A stretch of 64,000 nucleotides of DNA. Origin: Anaeramoeba flamelloides. Its lineage: Eukaryota; Metamonada; Anaeramoebidae. Position 1 is the stretch's first letter; each line of letters opens with the position of its first letter. Shown piece after piece: positions 9,819 through 20,765 of this stretch. The stretch lies in NCBI GenBank assembly GCA_027625915.1, contig JANTQA010000032.1, positions 2,480,001-2,544,000 of the forward strand. Direction: 5' to 3'. Below the pieces are notes generated by a model that ran no database searches, was not told the origin of the DNA, and saw only the letters and a list, made by a program, of their open reading frames with translations. A program made the translations under genes and the position numbers.

Positions 9819-11905
9819 ATGCTGGGTATTGCAAACGAGTCATTAAACATTGCGAAAGGGGGAGGTAATTTTGGGTTTAAGTCCGGAGAGATCTTGTTTA
9901 ATATAAAAAGAATTAATAAGGCCAAAGTCCAAGTCCAAAAATATGATGGGAAAATTGGAGAATGTCCACTCTTTTTTATTAGGTACCCACTCAAGGTTTC
10001 TTTTGTAAGTAGTTTTTTTTAAAATTTAAAAAACTTTTTTGGGCTGTTTCTTTCATAATTCAAAGTGTCTTTGTTGGTTTGAAGGCTACAAATTGTTGAA
10101 GTTTTTTGGTGTGTCTCAAAAACAAACAAGCAAACAAATCACTGAACAAACCAACAAAACAAGAACTAACAAAACAGAACAAAACACAACAAGAACTTAC
10201 AAAACAACAACATAACAAAACTAATTAAAACATCCAAAAATTAAGCCCCTTTTTGCAATCTCTTCCTAAATTTGTTTTTAAAAAATAAATTTCTTCAAAT
10301 AACCAAAAACAAAAGAATACGATAGCAATTGCAAAAGAAGACTACTACCCAAGAAATAAAGACCACTTAACATTTGAGAAAGGAAAGGGTCTTTATATTG
10401 AACCTGAAACAGTTTCAAATAAATATTGGTTGACAGGAGTTTACAAAGGGAAAAAAGGAAAGCTTCCAAGGTACGCTGTTGAGCTTGAAAGGGGCGTGAC
10501 TGTGGAAAAAAGGGTCTTTTTACAAAATGAAATCGACGATTTGGAAAAGAATTTAAAAATAAATTTGACAGACAAAATCCATTTGACACAACTCAGGATC
10601 AGTGACAACAAAAATAAGAATTCCAACAGCCTGAGCAAAGACAAAAAGGACTTGACCAAAAACGATCTCAATAAGAAAACGATGAAGACCAAGACGAAGG
10701 AGAAGAAAAAGAAGAAAAAGAAATTGAAAAAGAAGAGAAAAAAAATCAAGAAATCAAAGGCCACGAAGAGGGAAGAAAAAAAACAAAAGGAGCTTGCGTC
10801 TCGAAAAAAGAAGTTCTCAAGCAAAATCAACACGGACGAAATTATCGAGGTAAGAAGCCCCCGGAGGGGCACGTCAAAGGCACGTAAATGGTTCCATCGG
10901 CGGTCTGCGACGATTACGAACCTGGAAAAATTCCGTAACCGGATTGAAAAGGAATCTGATCTGCAAATGAAGGGGTTAAAAAAGCTTGATCCACAATTGG
11001 TATCATCGGTACTTTTGTGTAATGGTCTGCTTGTCTTGAAAAAGCTGTGCCAAGTGGACAAAAGGATCCGCGAAGGCAAAAAGCTCAGTGACATGGTTGT
11101 ACAGCTCTTCCAAAAGAAAAAGCAATTACCGTCACTCTTGGAAATCATTGTCAACCACGAAGTTACAAATTGCAAAAGCGAGCAGATCATTTTAAGAAGC
11201 TCCAAGTTCACGGGGCTATTAGCGTCTTCAGTTGTGAAAATCAGCGGAGGGGACTATTTCCTCAGTATCTCCAAAAACTTGGTTTCATCGTTATTGAAAA
11301 GCCCAAAGGACTACCAGGTGGATCCGAGAATAATCGGGGACAAGCCAGCAAAAATTAAAAAAAACCAAGAAAATTTGACAAAGGTGCTAAGAAAGTTTTT
11401 AAAGTCGATTTACGATTCCCCAAAAAATTTCCCCAGGACATTGCACCACTTATGCTTCCTCGTGAAAAATAAAGTACAAGAGGAATTCCCCAACTACAAT
11501 TACAGGACAATCATCAGCGCATTTATTTTTCTCAGATATTTTTCACCTGCTTTAACAAACCCCCTCCTCTTTAAAACCGTGAAAAAAAAGAAATTCAGCA
11601 AAGACGCACACCTTGCATTTATACAAATCGCCAAGGTCTTGCAAATCATTGCCAACAAATCAAAGTTTGGCACACTTTCCCATCTCTCAATATTAAATAA
11701 ATTTGCAAAGGAACAAACAGAGTCACTTGAAACCTTCATTGGATCAATTTCAGACAAGAGCTATACTAAGAAAAAAACTGATAATTTCCAATCATCTTTT
11801 AACAATATTTCTCACATTGAAAAGGAAATAGCTCGAATTATTAATATAAACATGATTTTTATAACTAAGGAATTTGATCAAGTCAAAAATTCTCTTCAAA
11901 AATAA
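9819..11905 (+). CDS. Two SH3-like domains plus RasGAP domain protein (two exons)
   Basis: Proposed join 9819..10004 and 10316..11905, both phase 0, giving 591 residues. Exon 1 starts at an ATG just after an in-frame stop and encodes an SH3-like domain (FKSGE, then GKIGECP) ending at a GTAAGT donor. Exon 2, after an AAAAG acceptor, gives a second SH3-like domain at about 65-118 (KEDYYP, LTFEKGKG, YWLTG, GKLPRYAVEL). A Lys/Arg-rich linker follows, then a RasGAP domain at about 320-520. The arginine-finger candidate is R356 in ILRSS, and FLRYFSPALTNP includes R469. Predicted role: GTPase activation of Ras at SH3-ligand complexes. Exon 2 has no useful ATG until the basic linker, which supports the join. 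The alternatives are non-AUG initiation or a different first exon. Confidence 0.75.
10005..10315 (+). other. Predicted intron of the SH3/RasGAP gene, with A/C-rich segment
   Basis: The donor is GTAAGT and the acceptor AACAAAAG, 311 bp. About 10115-10220 is nearly T-free, made of repeated AACAAAAC/CAAACAA units, and looks more like a 5' leader than an intron. A similar ACCAACAAAACAAAAACTAAC leader precedes the Nudix gene. An alternative promoter inside this intron is possible. Confidence 0.5.
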
Positions 11906-13544
11906 TCACGACTTTGCTGAAAAGTATTCTGAGTACAACCATTATCATTATATTTAGATTTTATATATTGATTATTAATATTTTTTTATAGAGATTTTGG
12001 ATATTTAATAATTATTATTATTTTTTTAAAATTCAATTAAGGAAATGTATAATTGTTATATAGAAAATTAAAAATTCATTTTAACGGTTTTAATCATCTT
12101 AAACATAGTATATATATATATATATATATAACAAATATAATTCTTGTTAATATATTTTTTTTATTTAAATAAAAATTGCTTATATTTAATATTTTTCTAT
12201 TTCTTTTTAATTTTTTTGAAGCATTAAAAATATTCCACAGTTTTTTCATTTTGATTGGATAGAAAAAATTTTTTTTTCACAAAATTAATAAAAATAAAAA
12301 TTGAGAACCCAGGAGTTTTACCAACTTTTAATCATTCTTCCATTTTGTGAGCTTTTGTTACTGGTTAGTAAATTATTTGTGTAAATCTTGTGAAAAAAAA
12401 AGTAAAAAATAATTCTTTTAAATTACTTCAAACACACTATTCAAAGACTAGCGGTGGTTGAAATATTTTAATTTCAAAAATTCTCAAATTAATTATTTTT
12501 GATTACAAAAAATGTTCCTTTTTTTTATGTATTTATAAAAAAGAATATCAAAATAACGAACATTAGTGATTCAAAAAGTATAAAATATTAATTTTCTAGG
12601 CACTTATTCTTTAAATGAAATAACAAAAAGGAATTTTTTATTTAAATTTTTAATATTTTTGTTTTTGATTTATTTTATTTCAAGGGAAGTGAAATTCCTA
12701 TTTATCCCTTTCGAAAAAATAAAAAAAAAAAGGATATTTAAAATTAAAAGCAAAAAAAAAAAAAAAAAAAAATAGATAATAAAATTTCCATTCAATTTTC
12801 AAATCAAAGTTTTCAAGTCATTGGTACATATAAATAATAAATTTTTCTGGTTACTGTTAAATCAATTTTAACTCAATAAACATACCCGATAAGTCTGTAA
12901 AATACCTTTTGATAAAAAAAAAAAAATACTTTTTATTTTGTTTTCTAACGATTTTTTTTTGTTATATATAATAAAAACTTGTAAATGATCTATTATATTA
13001 TAAAATTTATACATTAAATATCCGCTTTACTAGAAAAATTTCAAATAAATAATTATTTTTATTATTATTATTATCCAAGAAATAACTCATTGAAAAAAAA
13101 TAAAATTTTAGATAACGCGATGATTTTTCATAAAAATAAATATTTTTTGCAGCACAAATACAACAAGTTAATTTTTAAAATAATTTTTTTTTCGGGAGTA
13201 TTAAAGATTTTGAGAGTTAATCCTTTATACTCACATTCAAACATATTCAATATAAACAATTTTTTCAAAAAATTTACCTCACTTTACCCTAATAAAAAAA
13301 TTTTTTATAACATCTATATAACATTTTTAGAACATAATTCCATTTTAAATAATGATTTTTTTCAATTCTGTTGTAAAAAATCGCACTATAACTGACTTTT
13401 AGAACGTCAGAATTTTTATAAAAAATTTTATTTCAAAAATTATAACAAAAATTTATCTTATAAGAGTTGTTAGTATAAATCGTTATAACATTTTTGAACA
13501 TTTATAACACTTTATAAAAAACTTTTTTATTAGTGCTATAATAT

Positions 13545-13945
13545 TACTAGAAGCTACTGTATTGTTTTATCCCAGATTCTTATCAAAAAAATTTTCAATT
13601 TAAAGATCAAAACATTTTTATAATTTTATAAATTTTTAGTTTTGTTTTTATCAATTTTTTTTTTGGACAATTTTTCACTTCTTTTCCCTTATTCTAATCT
13701 TTCTTAAGCTTTTTTTTTTTTATTATTATTTTTCAAAAGATCATGTTGTAATTAAAAAAAGATCTACCAAAAGACAAATAGTCACTTAGAAAATTGAGAA
13801 CATGTGATGCCCTTTAGAATGGATTTAATTATTAGAAAAAATCTTTATCTTAACGTCTTTTCTCTGAAATTTTAGTCATAAAAAATCATCAATACTCATT
13901 TCAACAATTGTGACATACTTTTTTGGGTTTTTGGTTTTATTTTTT
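13545..13945 (+). repeat. Dispersed repeat shared with 55.6-57.3 kb
   Basis: 13545-13690 resembles 55590-55740: TATAATxTTACTxGAAG, TTATCC(A/C)AGATT, ATTATCAAAAAAA, TTAGATCAAAA-like order. 13720-13945 resembles 57065-57290: AAAAGATCATGT, AAAGATCT, AAAAGACAAATA, TAATACTCxxTTCAA. The two halves are contiguous here. In the 55-57 kb region they are separated by ~1.3 kb that includes a TTAA-flanked element. Confidence 0.5.
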
Positions 13946-14082
13946 TTATAATTTTTTAAAAAATAAGAGGTTAATATATGTTTGGGATGATTTAAAAATA
14001 AACTATTGATAAGATTTAATTATTAATTATTCTTGAATACTAAAACCATATAAATATATATAAACTACTTTCGAAAAATAAG

Positions 14083-14628
14083 GGCCCAGTTTTTCAAATT
14101 ATACTCACTAAACTAATTATATGAGGAACCCTGTAAATAATCATCAATAAACTAGAAGTTGATGGATAATCATCAGAAGATTAAATACTAACAAGGTGTC
14201 TTCTTTAAAAATTTTTATACGTTGAAAAAAATCTATTTCATTTTTTGTACAAAAATTTGGCTAAAAAAAATCATCCAAAATTTTACAACATCTGGATATT
14301 ATCAAATTTTTTTTCGGTTGTAAGAGTAATTTGATTGAGAATTAAATTGAAATTTTTCATCATGTAAAAATATTAAATGTAAATCAGTGAAGAAAAATTA
14401 ACATCTGAAACTATTTGATTGAAGAAACTAACAAACAAAAAAAAATCAAATTGTCATCTGATTGTTTGAAAATTTTTTTTATTTTCTTCCAATTTTTCAG
14501 TCAAAAGTTTGGTTAGTAAATTATGAAGTAGAAAATTTTATTTAAATTACATCATTAATCAACTGCCCAACATCATATTGAAATCCAATGATTCTAGAAC
14601 GAGATCTCGAAATTTGGGCCCCTATTTT
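14083..14628. mobile_element. GGGCCC-ended TIR element (~546 bp)
   Basis: The left end AAAAATAAGGGCCCAGTTTTT and the reverse complement of the right end (AAAAAATAGGGGCCCAAATTT) match. No reading frame lies inside. A second ~546-bp unit with GGGGCCCAG ends is at 58540-59085, but its interior looks different. The terminal motif therefore defines the family better than the interior. Confidence 0.5.
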
Positions 14629-14649
14629 TTGAATTTAGTTTATATATAT

Positions 14650-16151
14650 CCCTTAGCACCCCGGATTTGCCCAAATTTCATCAAGTTTTTTAAATTAGAT
14701 TTAAAATGATATTGATGTACTAATATATTAATTTTCTTATTTTTCTTTAATCCAGATTTGAATTATAATAAAAAGTCAAAATAGTTCAAAGATAAAGTAG
14801 TTAAGTTATTGATTTTTTTTTGAAATTGAAAAAAAAAAAAATAATAATTATTCATTTTTACATTTTTTTTAAAGATTTTTATTTTTATTTTATTTTTTTA
14901 AATCAGGATTTTTATTACATTAATAGTAATTCAAAACTCAACACATTAATTTATTAATAATAACCACCAAAAAATTTTGCTAATTTTATGATAAAAAAAA
15001 TATATATAAAAAAATAAATTACTTTGAAATTAAATTTATTTTTTTAGAAAAAATTTCAATAAATATCCAATTAAGAGAAAAATGAAATTATTTTCTTTAG
15101 GCCAAAATTAAATTTTTAATATGATTAATTTTCTAAAACTTTTATTTAAGCAATAAATATTAATTGAAAATCACAAAAAAAAAAAAAAAATGTAAAATAA
15201 TTTCAATTTATTAAATTGGAATAAAACAAATATAAATTACTTTTTAATCAATAAAATATTTATATCTAAATATAAAATAAAATAAAAAAATAACTCTTAA
15301 ATATTATTCCAATATAATAAAATAATCTCCGAAACCAAATTTTTTTATTGCATTTTGTTATTGGTAAAAATTTGAATAATATATTTGTGTTATTTGGATT
15401 GTTCCTTAATAAATTAATCCAGATCTTGTTAAATAAGTTCTGATATATGGTCTTTAATTCAACAATATTGTTTATTTTATGTCTAGATTTTAAAAAGTCA
15501 AAAATTAAAAAATTGTAAAAAATAAAAAAAAAAAATCAATTATTAATCTGACTCGAGCTATTGGCCAAATCATTTAAAATTGAAAAAAAAATCTTGTTGA
15601 AAAAAATTGTAAAATTTTGCAATGAAAAAAAAATTTGATTTTTTTTTCTAATTTAATTTATATTTTTTTTTATTTTTAAATTATTTAGAATCTAATATAG
15701 ATATTGATATTGAATTGTAATCAATAGACAAAACAAATTTTCTATGTGATGTTATAATAACTTTTATAATGAATAAATTATTATATCAAGTATTTTAGGC
15801 AATTTTGGGGTGCAAAGGGCCCCAAAAAATTTCCAATAAAGTATGATGTGTTTTAAATGTTAAAAATAAGAGGGTTTTGATGTCTAGACAAACTTTTCAA
15901 AAAAAAAAAAATTATTTTGACAAAATTTCAATTGAAAAATAGTAAAATCACAATAACCAAAAAAAAAATTCCAAATGTTGAACAATTTTTTTCAAGTTAT
16001 TTTTTTATTTTAAGTAACCATACAATTTTTAATTATAAAATTTTCTTTCTAAGATAATTATTTATTAATTCTATACACTAATTATCCTTTGATAACATTT
16101 CAAATTAAAATTTTTGTTTGGAATGTTTTTAGGTTATTTGGGGTGCTAAGG

Positions 16152-16152
<1 letters not shown>
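14650..16152. mobile_element. Element(s) with CCCTTAGCACCCC termini
   Basis: CCCTTAGCACCCC at 14650-14662 is mirrored by GGGGTGCAAAGGG at 15807-15819 and GGGGTGCTAAGGG at 16140-16152. The match between the left end and the 15.8-kb end extends inward (TTTGCCCAAA against TTGCCTAAA). Two nested or adjacent elements are likely. Both outer flanks are TATATA tracts. No transposase seen. Confidence 0.5.
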
Positions 16153-16195
<43 letters not shown>

Positions 16196-16469
16196 TTTAA
16201 GACAATCCATGTTTTTGATAAGGTATTTAATTTGATAATAATAAAAATTGAAAAGTTTGATTCAAATTATTCCAAAAAATTATTATATTACACAATTCTT
16301 AAATAATGTAAAGTTAAAAAAAAATTTCTTACTATTCTAACAAATATTCAAAATATTAAAAAGATTTTTAATTAAAGACCAAAAAAAAAAAATAATAATC
16401 AAAATTTGAATAGTCTATATAAAAAACATGTCTTGTATACACATCTTAAATAAACTTGAATGAAAAAAT

Positions 16470-17190
16470 TTTAACCCACCAAAATTCAATTTTTGAAATA
16501 AAAAATCTTATTTAATAAATTCTAGAAGAAATATAAAATTAGAACCATTCATTAATTGTAATGTTAACAATCGTATATAAATTACAATACCCAGAAAACA
16601 AACAACAAATAATTATTAATACTAATAAATTATCACTATGTTGAAAATTTTAGAGATTGCCAAAAAAAAATATACATTGGATTTATTGTTCAGGGTTAGA
16701 TGAAACCTCATCTAATCTGTTAAAGACGGAATTTTGAAGTGAATAAATTTGATACTCCTAATTCAAAGAGTGTCTAATAGATACCGTCATCAGAAGTATT
16801 TTAATCTTAATTTAGTTTTCTAAAAAAAAGAAAGAGTAAAATATTAAATATAGTGAAAAAGAATAAAGAGGTATAAAATAAAAAAATACGCATTGGTAGA
16901 TTTGTTAAAGTTCTATTAGGAATATTGATACATAAAATGGTTAGATACCATCAACTAATTTTATAAGAGTTCTTCTATTTTGAACAACCACACTATTAAC
17001 ATAATAGCAATTTTTGTAAAAAATATTTTGATCGAATAAAACAAGTACGCAAATCAAAAAATTATATGAAAATAAAAAACTACAAAATGAAAAAATGATT
17101 TTCATATTTTTCAAAAATCAAAATTATTTCTTCCAATTGAATGAAATTGCATTATTGTGGGAGTTTGAAGCATTTTAACTGCCTGGAAAA
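16470..17190 (+). repeat. Dispersed repeat, copy 2 of 3
   Basis: 16860-17190 matches 30780-31110 in the same orientation and 7705-8040 in reverse. The upstream part 16540-16640 matches the reverse complement of 8040-8110, and 16470-16570 matches 42960-43080. The 42.96-kb copy is cut by a TIR element. Confidence 0.55.
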
Positions 17191-18146
17191 TTTTAAATTT
17201 TAGTTAAGTTAACTACATTTTTATTAGAGTGAATATAATATAGCATATTTAAGGGAAAAACTCATTTTTCATAAAAATTATTACAAATATTTCGAAAAAT
17301 ACACCTCTTTAAAAATGTTTTATTCTTTAATGTTATAGTCTCAGAAAATGTCTTTTATTTTTGCATTTTTGATCAAAATCAATTTTTTTTTTAATTACAA
17401 AATACCCCACAAAAAACAAAAATCATTATTAAGTATTTATTGATTCTTAGTATTAAGTTAATATACTTATTCGTATGCAATTACTTTAAAATAATCAAGG
17501 ATCTTAAAATTACGGATCACAATTTTGTCTGATATTGTTAAGGTGTGAAAAGTGCTTTTTTTATTTTTTTATTTTTGATTGCAATTATTTTTAAAAGAGA
17601 TTTAACCTATACAAAATTTTCCGATAGTATGAAAAATTATAACAACATTTTATTGTTTAAAAAACCGTTTGTATCGTTACGATATTTCTCATTGATTATT
17701 GATCTTTATCAGTTACTTTTTGGAAAATATTTTGTTCAATATATTTTGAAATATACCCAATAAACACCAACCCAATCATTTATAACACCCGCTACTATGT
17801 TATATTATCAATTTACCAATAGAAATATTTTTAAAAAAAAGAATCTTTTGTGAAATAATATAAAAAAAAAAAAAAAAAAAAAAAGTACACACACTTTAAA
17901 CAGTTTAGTTATAATATGATTGAATTTTTTATTTCATTGAAAATTTTTGCCATCCTATGCTTTTTTTTTTTTTTTTTTGTGATTTTTTATTTGAAAAATG
18001 ATATGGAAAATGAATTTTGTTTTTACAATAAACAGAATTAATAAACCATTTTAGAAGTATTTTAGAAAACAATGAAACATAATATTTTTTCAAAAAAAAT
18101 TAATCATAAAAAAATTTTTATTCAATTTTGTTATATATTCCTATAT

Positions 18147-20765
18147 TTATTTCTTCTTCTTCTTCTTCTTCTTCTTCTTCTTCCTTTTCTGATTACCATC
18201 ATCATTATTGTTACTGTTTATATTTTTTTCATATTTATCAACAAGTTTTTTATATGTAGACAATAATAAGGGAATTTGATCAACCGTGATATCTTTCGGA
18301 GATAAATGATAGAATGGATATTGTTCTTTCAAAATCTTTTTTTTAGAATATTTTTTATTTTTGTTTTTATTAGTGGTATTGTTATTAATTTTGTTATCAT
18401 AATCAGATACGTTATCAGTATTAATAATAATAAAACCACTTTTTTGGAATTCAGTAATCCGTTTATTCTTTGAAATGTGATAACTTTTTGTTCGAAGTAA
18501 TTGTTTATTATCAGGATTACGGTTATTACTGATATTACGGCTATTATGGATATTGCGCTTATTATTATTAGTATTATTAGTATGATTATGATTATTATTA
18601 TTATTACGTTGGAATTGAAATTTTTTATCAAGAATTCGTGAATTTCCAGTAAAATAAACCGAGTTTGGCCTTTTAAGTTTTTTTTGTTTATTTATTGTTT
18701 TGTTTTTCAAAAAATTATTGAAATTAAATTCAAAATTAAAATCAAAAGAATGGTTATTACGATTATTATTCTGATTGTCATTCTTATTTTTTTCGTTATT
18801 TCCGATTCTGTTTGAATTTCCAGTTTCGTCATTATTTTTAAATTTAATTTTATCATTTTCTCCCCATAATGAATCTTGTAAAAAATCTTCTGATTTTTCG
18901 AATTGAGATCTTGGTTTTTTATTTTTCTTTTTCTTTTTATTTCGAATCTTCCTTTTCTTTTTGTTCCTCTTTTTCTTTGGGTTTAATGAAAAGGGACTTT
19001 TCTTGTTGTTGTCTAAATTAAATTCCCTTAACTTATTTTTAATTAAATTCAATTCCGATTTCCCCTCTTTTCGCAGTAAAAAGGACAACGGATCGACATT
19101 CACGTCATCATAACTTAAATTTTCTAAAAAATGCTTTGAAGAACTCAAATTCGTAAAATAATAGCCCTCGGCAGTATGCGAGATCATTTCAAAATCAGAA
19201 TAACTCTCGATAAAGGTAATATTTGATTGCAACTTTTTTGGGTTTGTCAAAAGTAAACAATAAACCAAACAGGGCAAAAAATCATCAGCGCCACTTGTTT
19301 GGCCTTTAAACAGCTCTGACAAGAGCAGACAGGATTCTTTGATACATTCCAATTTTTCATTTGGGGTAACATAATCATTAACTTTCTCTAAGATCTTTTG
19401 AGATCTTTCAAAAATCTCTTGATCATATATTTTGGGATCAATGCCCAGATCTTGATAGCCAACAAATTGTAATTTACCCAGCTTTTGTTTGAGCATTTTG
19501 TCTTTGGTTTTGCATTTTTCTTTAATGCTAACAAACACTTTTGACGAAATTCTCCTCATGATGTATTCCAAAAAAAATTCTTTTATTTTCTCATATTTTT
19601 CTGCTTTCAATTCTATTTCAGGAAATACCTTTTCATCTTGGCATTTTTCAGCAGCATACTCGACAAACTCCAAGACGTTTTGAGATGTAATTTCAGGTAT
19701 TGTTTCCATTTCTGAGATCTTCAAGCACACCCCAGCGCATTTTTGAATATATTTGCTAATTAAAGGGAGTTTTGTGTAGGGTTCAAAATTTTGAATGATA
19801 TCCAATCTTGCTGCTTCAGATTTTGGTTTTGTTGTATTAATTGTGTTTGTACTTTCATTTGTGTTTCTGCTTGTTTTATTGCCCAAATTCTGATTTTTGT
19901 TTTTCTTGTTATTTTTATTTTCTACTTCTTCATCCTCACTTTTACTATCGTTGCTATTTGATTCGTTTTCTTTTGTTTTCTTCATTTTTGGATTTTGTAT
20001 CTCTTTAGCAACCGACTCGACTTCAGAATCAGAAGACAAGTCAGTGCTTGTTGTTGAAAGGCTGCTTTCTTCACTGTCATTTGAACTAAGGTTGGAAACA
20101 AAATATGTAGGAAATCTTAAAACTTCATTGTCTTCATTGTCGTTCTTCTGTTTATTTTCATCTTCATCCTTCTTTTTATTTTTATTTTCATTTTCATTTT
20201 CATTTTTATTGATCCCAAAATCTAAAGAGGTTTCTCTGATTTCAGAGAGTTGTTTTGGAATTATTAGTGGTCTTGAAATGAGATAAACATCAATTTTTTT
20301 TTTTTTTTCTTTCTCAGACATTGGATCTTTTTCCAGAATTGTAGAACAATTAATTGCAAACTCTGTTTCTAAACTTTCGTTCTTAAAGATCTTTTGATGA
20401 GTTTGGAAAATTTTTTTTAGTGACTGACTTTCAATATTCTCATTTTCATTCTTTCCATTCATTTTTCCAAGAATGAATAATTGTGAATTCTTTTTTTTTC
20501 CAAAGTATAAATTATAAGTTACAAATTGGGAATCGTCTTCTGGGTTGAAAGTAATAAGATGCGTCTCGAACCTTTCTTTGAGAGTCTCCATTTTTTCTTT
20601 CTTTTCTGGTTTATTTTCTTTGTTTTGATCATGCTTGGTAATTAGTAGCCTTGTGTTTTGTTTCTTGTTATGTAGGTAATCGTGTAGGTATTGGAAATCT
20701 TGTTTTTGGAAAAAATGCTCATAAATTGGATTTTTTAGACTTCTTTGAAGAAGAGGAGAACTCAT
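18147..20765 (-). CDS. VPS9-domain protein, predicted Rab5-family exchange factor
   Basis: A single uninterrupted frame of 872 residues. A VPS9 catalytic core lies at about 340-555. Helical segments come first, then PNEKLECIKESCLLLSELF, a GADDFLP signature with D494/D495, the LTNPKKLQSNI stretch, and EGYYFTNLSSSKHFLENL. The Asp of ADDFLP and the Tyr before FTNL are the residues VPS9 proteins use against Rab5-type GTPases. Predicted role: GDP/GTP exchange on a Rab5-family GTPase at early endosomes; a candidate partner is encoded at 38.9-41.6 kb. The N-terminal ~180 residues are unrecognised. Residues ~195-300 are Glu/Asn/Ser-rich and acidic, ~575-630 are a Lys/Arg tract, and ~640-800 are Asn-rich. 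The frame ends in a Lys run. No Ras-binding, SH2 or RUN domain is evident. Confidence 0.88.
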   Translation of the reverse strand: MSSPLLQRSLKNPIYEHFFQKQDFQYLHDYLHNKKQNTRLLITKHDQNKENKPEKKEKMETLKERFETHLITFNPEDDSQFVTYNLYFGKKKNSQLFILGKMNGKNENENIESQSLKKIFQTHQKIFKNESLETEFAINCSTILEKDPMSEKEKKKKIDVYLISRPLIIPKQLSEIRETSLDFGINKNENENENKNKKKDEDENKQKNDNEDNEVLRFPTYFVSNLSSNDSEESSLSTTSTDLSSDSEVESVAKEIQNPKMKKTKENESNSNDSKSEDEEVENKNNKKNKNQNLGNKTSRNTNESTNTINTTKPKSEAARLDIIQNFEPYTKLPLISKYIQKCAGVCLKISEMETIPEITSQNVLEFVEYAAEKCQDEKVFPEIELKAEKYEKIKEFFLEYIMRRISSKVFVSIKEKCKTKDKMLKQKLGKLQFVGYQDLGIDPKIYDQEIFERSQKILEKVNDYVTPNEKLECIKESCLLLSELFKGQTSGADDFLPCLVYCLLLTNPKKLQSNITFIESYSDFEMISHTAEGYYFTNLSSSKHFLENLSYDDVNVDPLSFLLRKEGKSELNLIKNKLREFNLDNNKKSPFSLNPKKKRNKKKRKIRNKKKKKNKKPRSQFEKSEDFLQDSLWGENDKIKFKNNDETGNSNRIGNNEKNKNDNQNNNRNNHSFDFNFEFNFNNFLKNKTINKQKKLKRPNSVYFTGNSRILDKKFQFQRNNNNNHNHTNNTNNNKRNIHNSRNISNNRNPDNKQLLRTKSYHISKNKRITEFQKSGFIIINTDNVSDYDNKINNNTTNKNKNKKYSKKKILKEQYPFYHLSPKDITVDQIPLLLSTYKKLVDKYEKNINSNNNDDGNQKRKKKKKKKKKKK

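Larger units (their letters stand above)
11906..18146. other. 6.2-kb AT-rich spacer with repeats
   Basis: No gene recognised. A few open frames (about 13090-13395, 17545-17763) have random-looking composition. It holds a repeat block shared with 55.6-57.3 kb (13545-13945), a GGGCCC-ended element (14083-14628), CCCTTAGCACCCC-ended elements (14650-16152), AT microsatellites (12111-12130, 16156-16187), and a dispersed repeat copy (16470-17190). Confidence 0.6.

Noticed and set aside
13090..13395. Open frame of ~100 codons in the 12-18 kb spacer
   Set aside because: Composition is that of AT-rich spacer (Phe, Lys, Asn, Ile), there is no ATG at its start, and nothing matches a known domain.
18329..20286. 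Frames overlapping the VPS9 gene on both strands
   Set aside because: Shadows of the Asn- and Lys-rich coding sequence.
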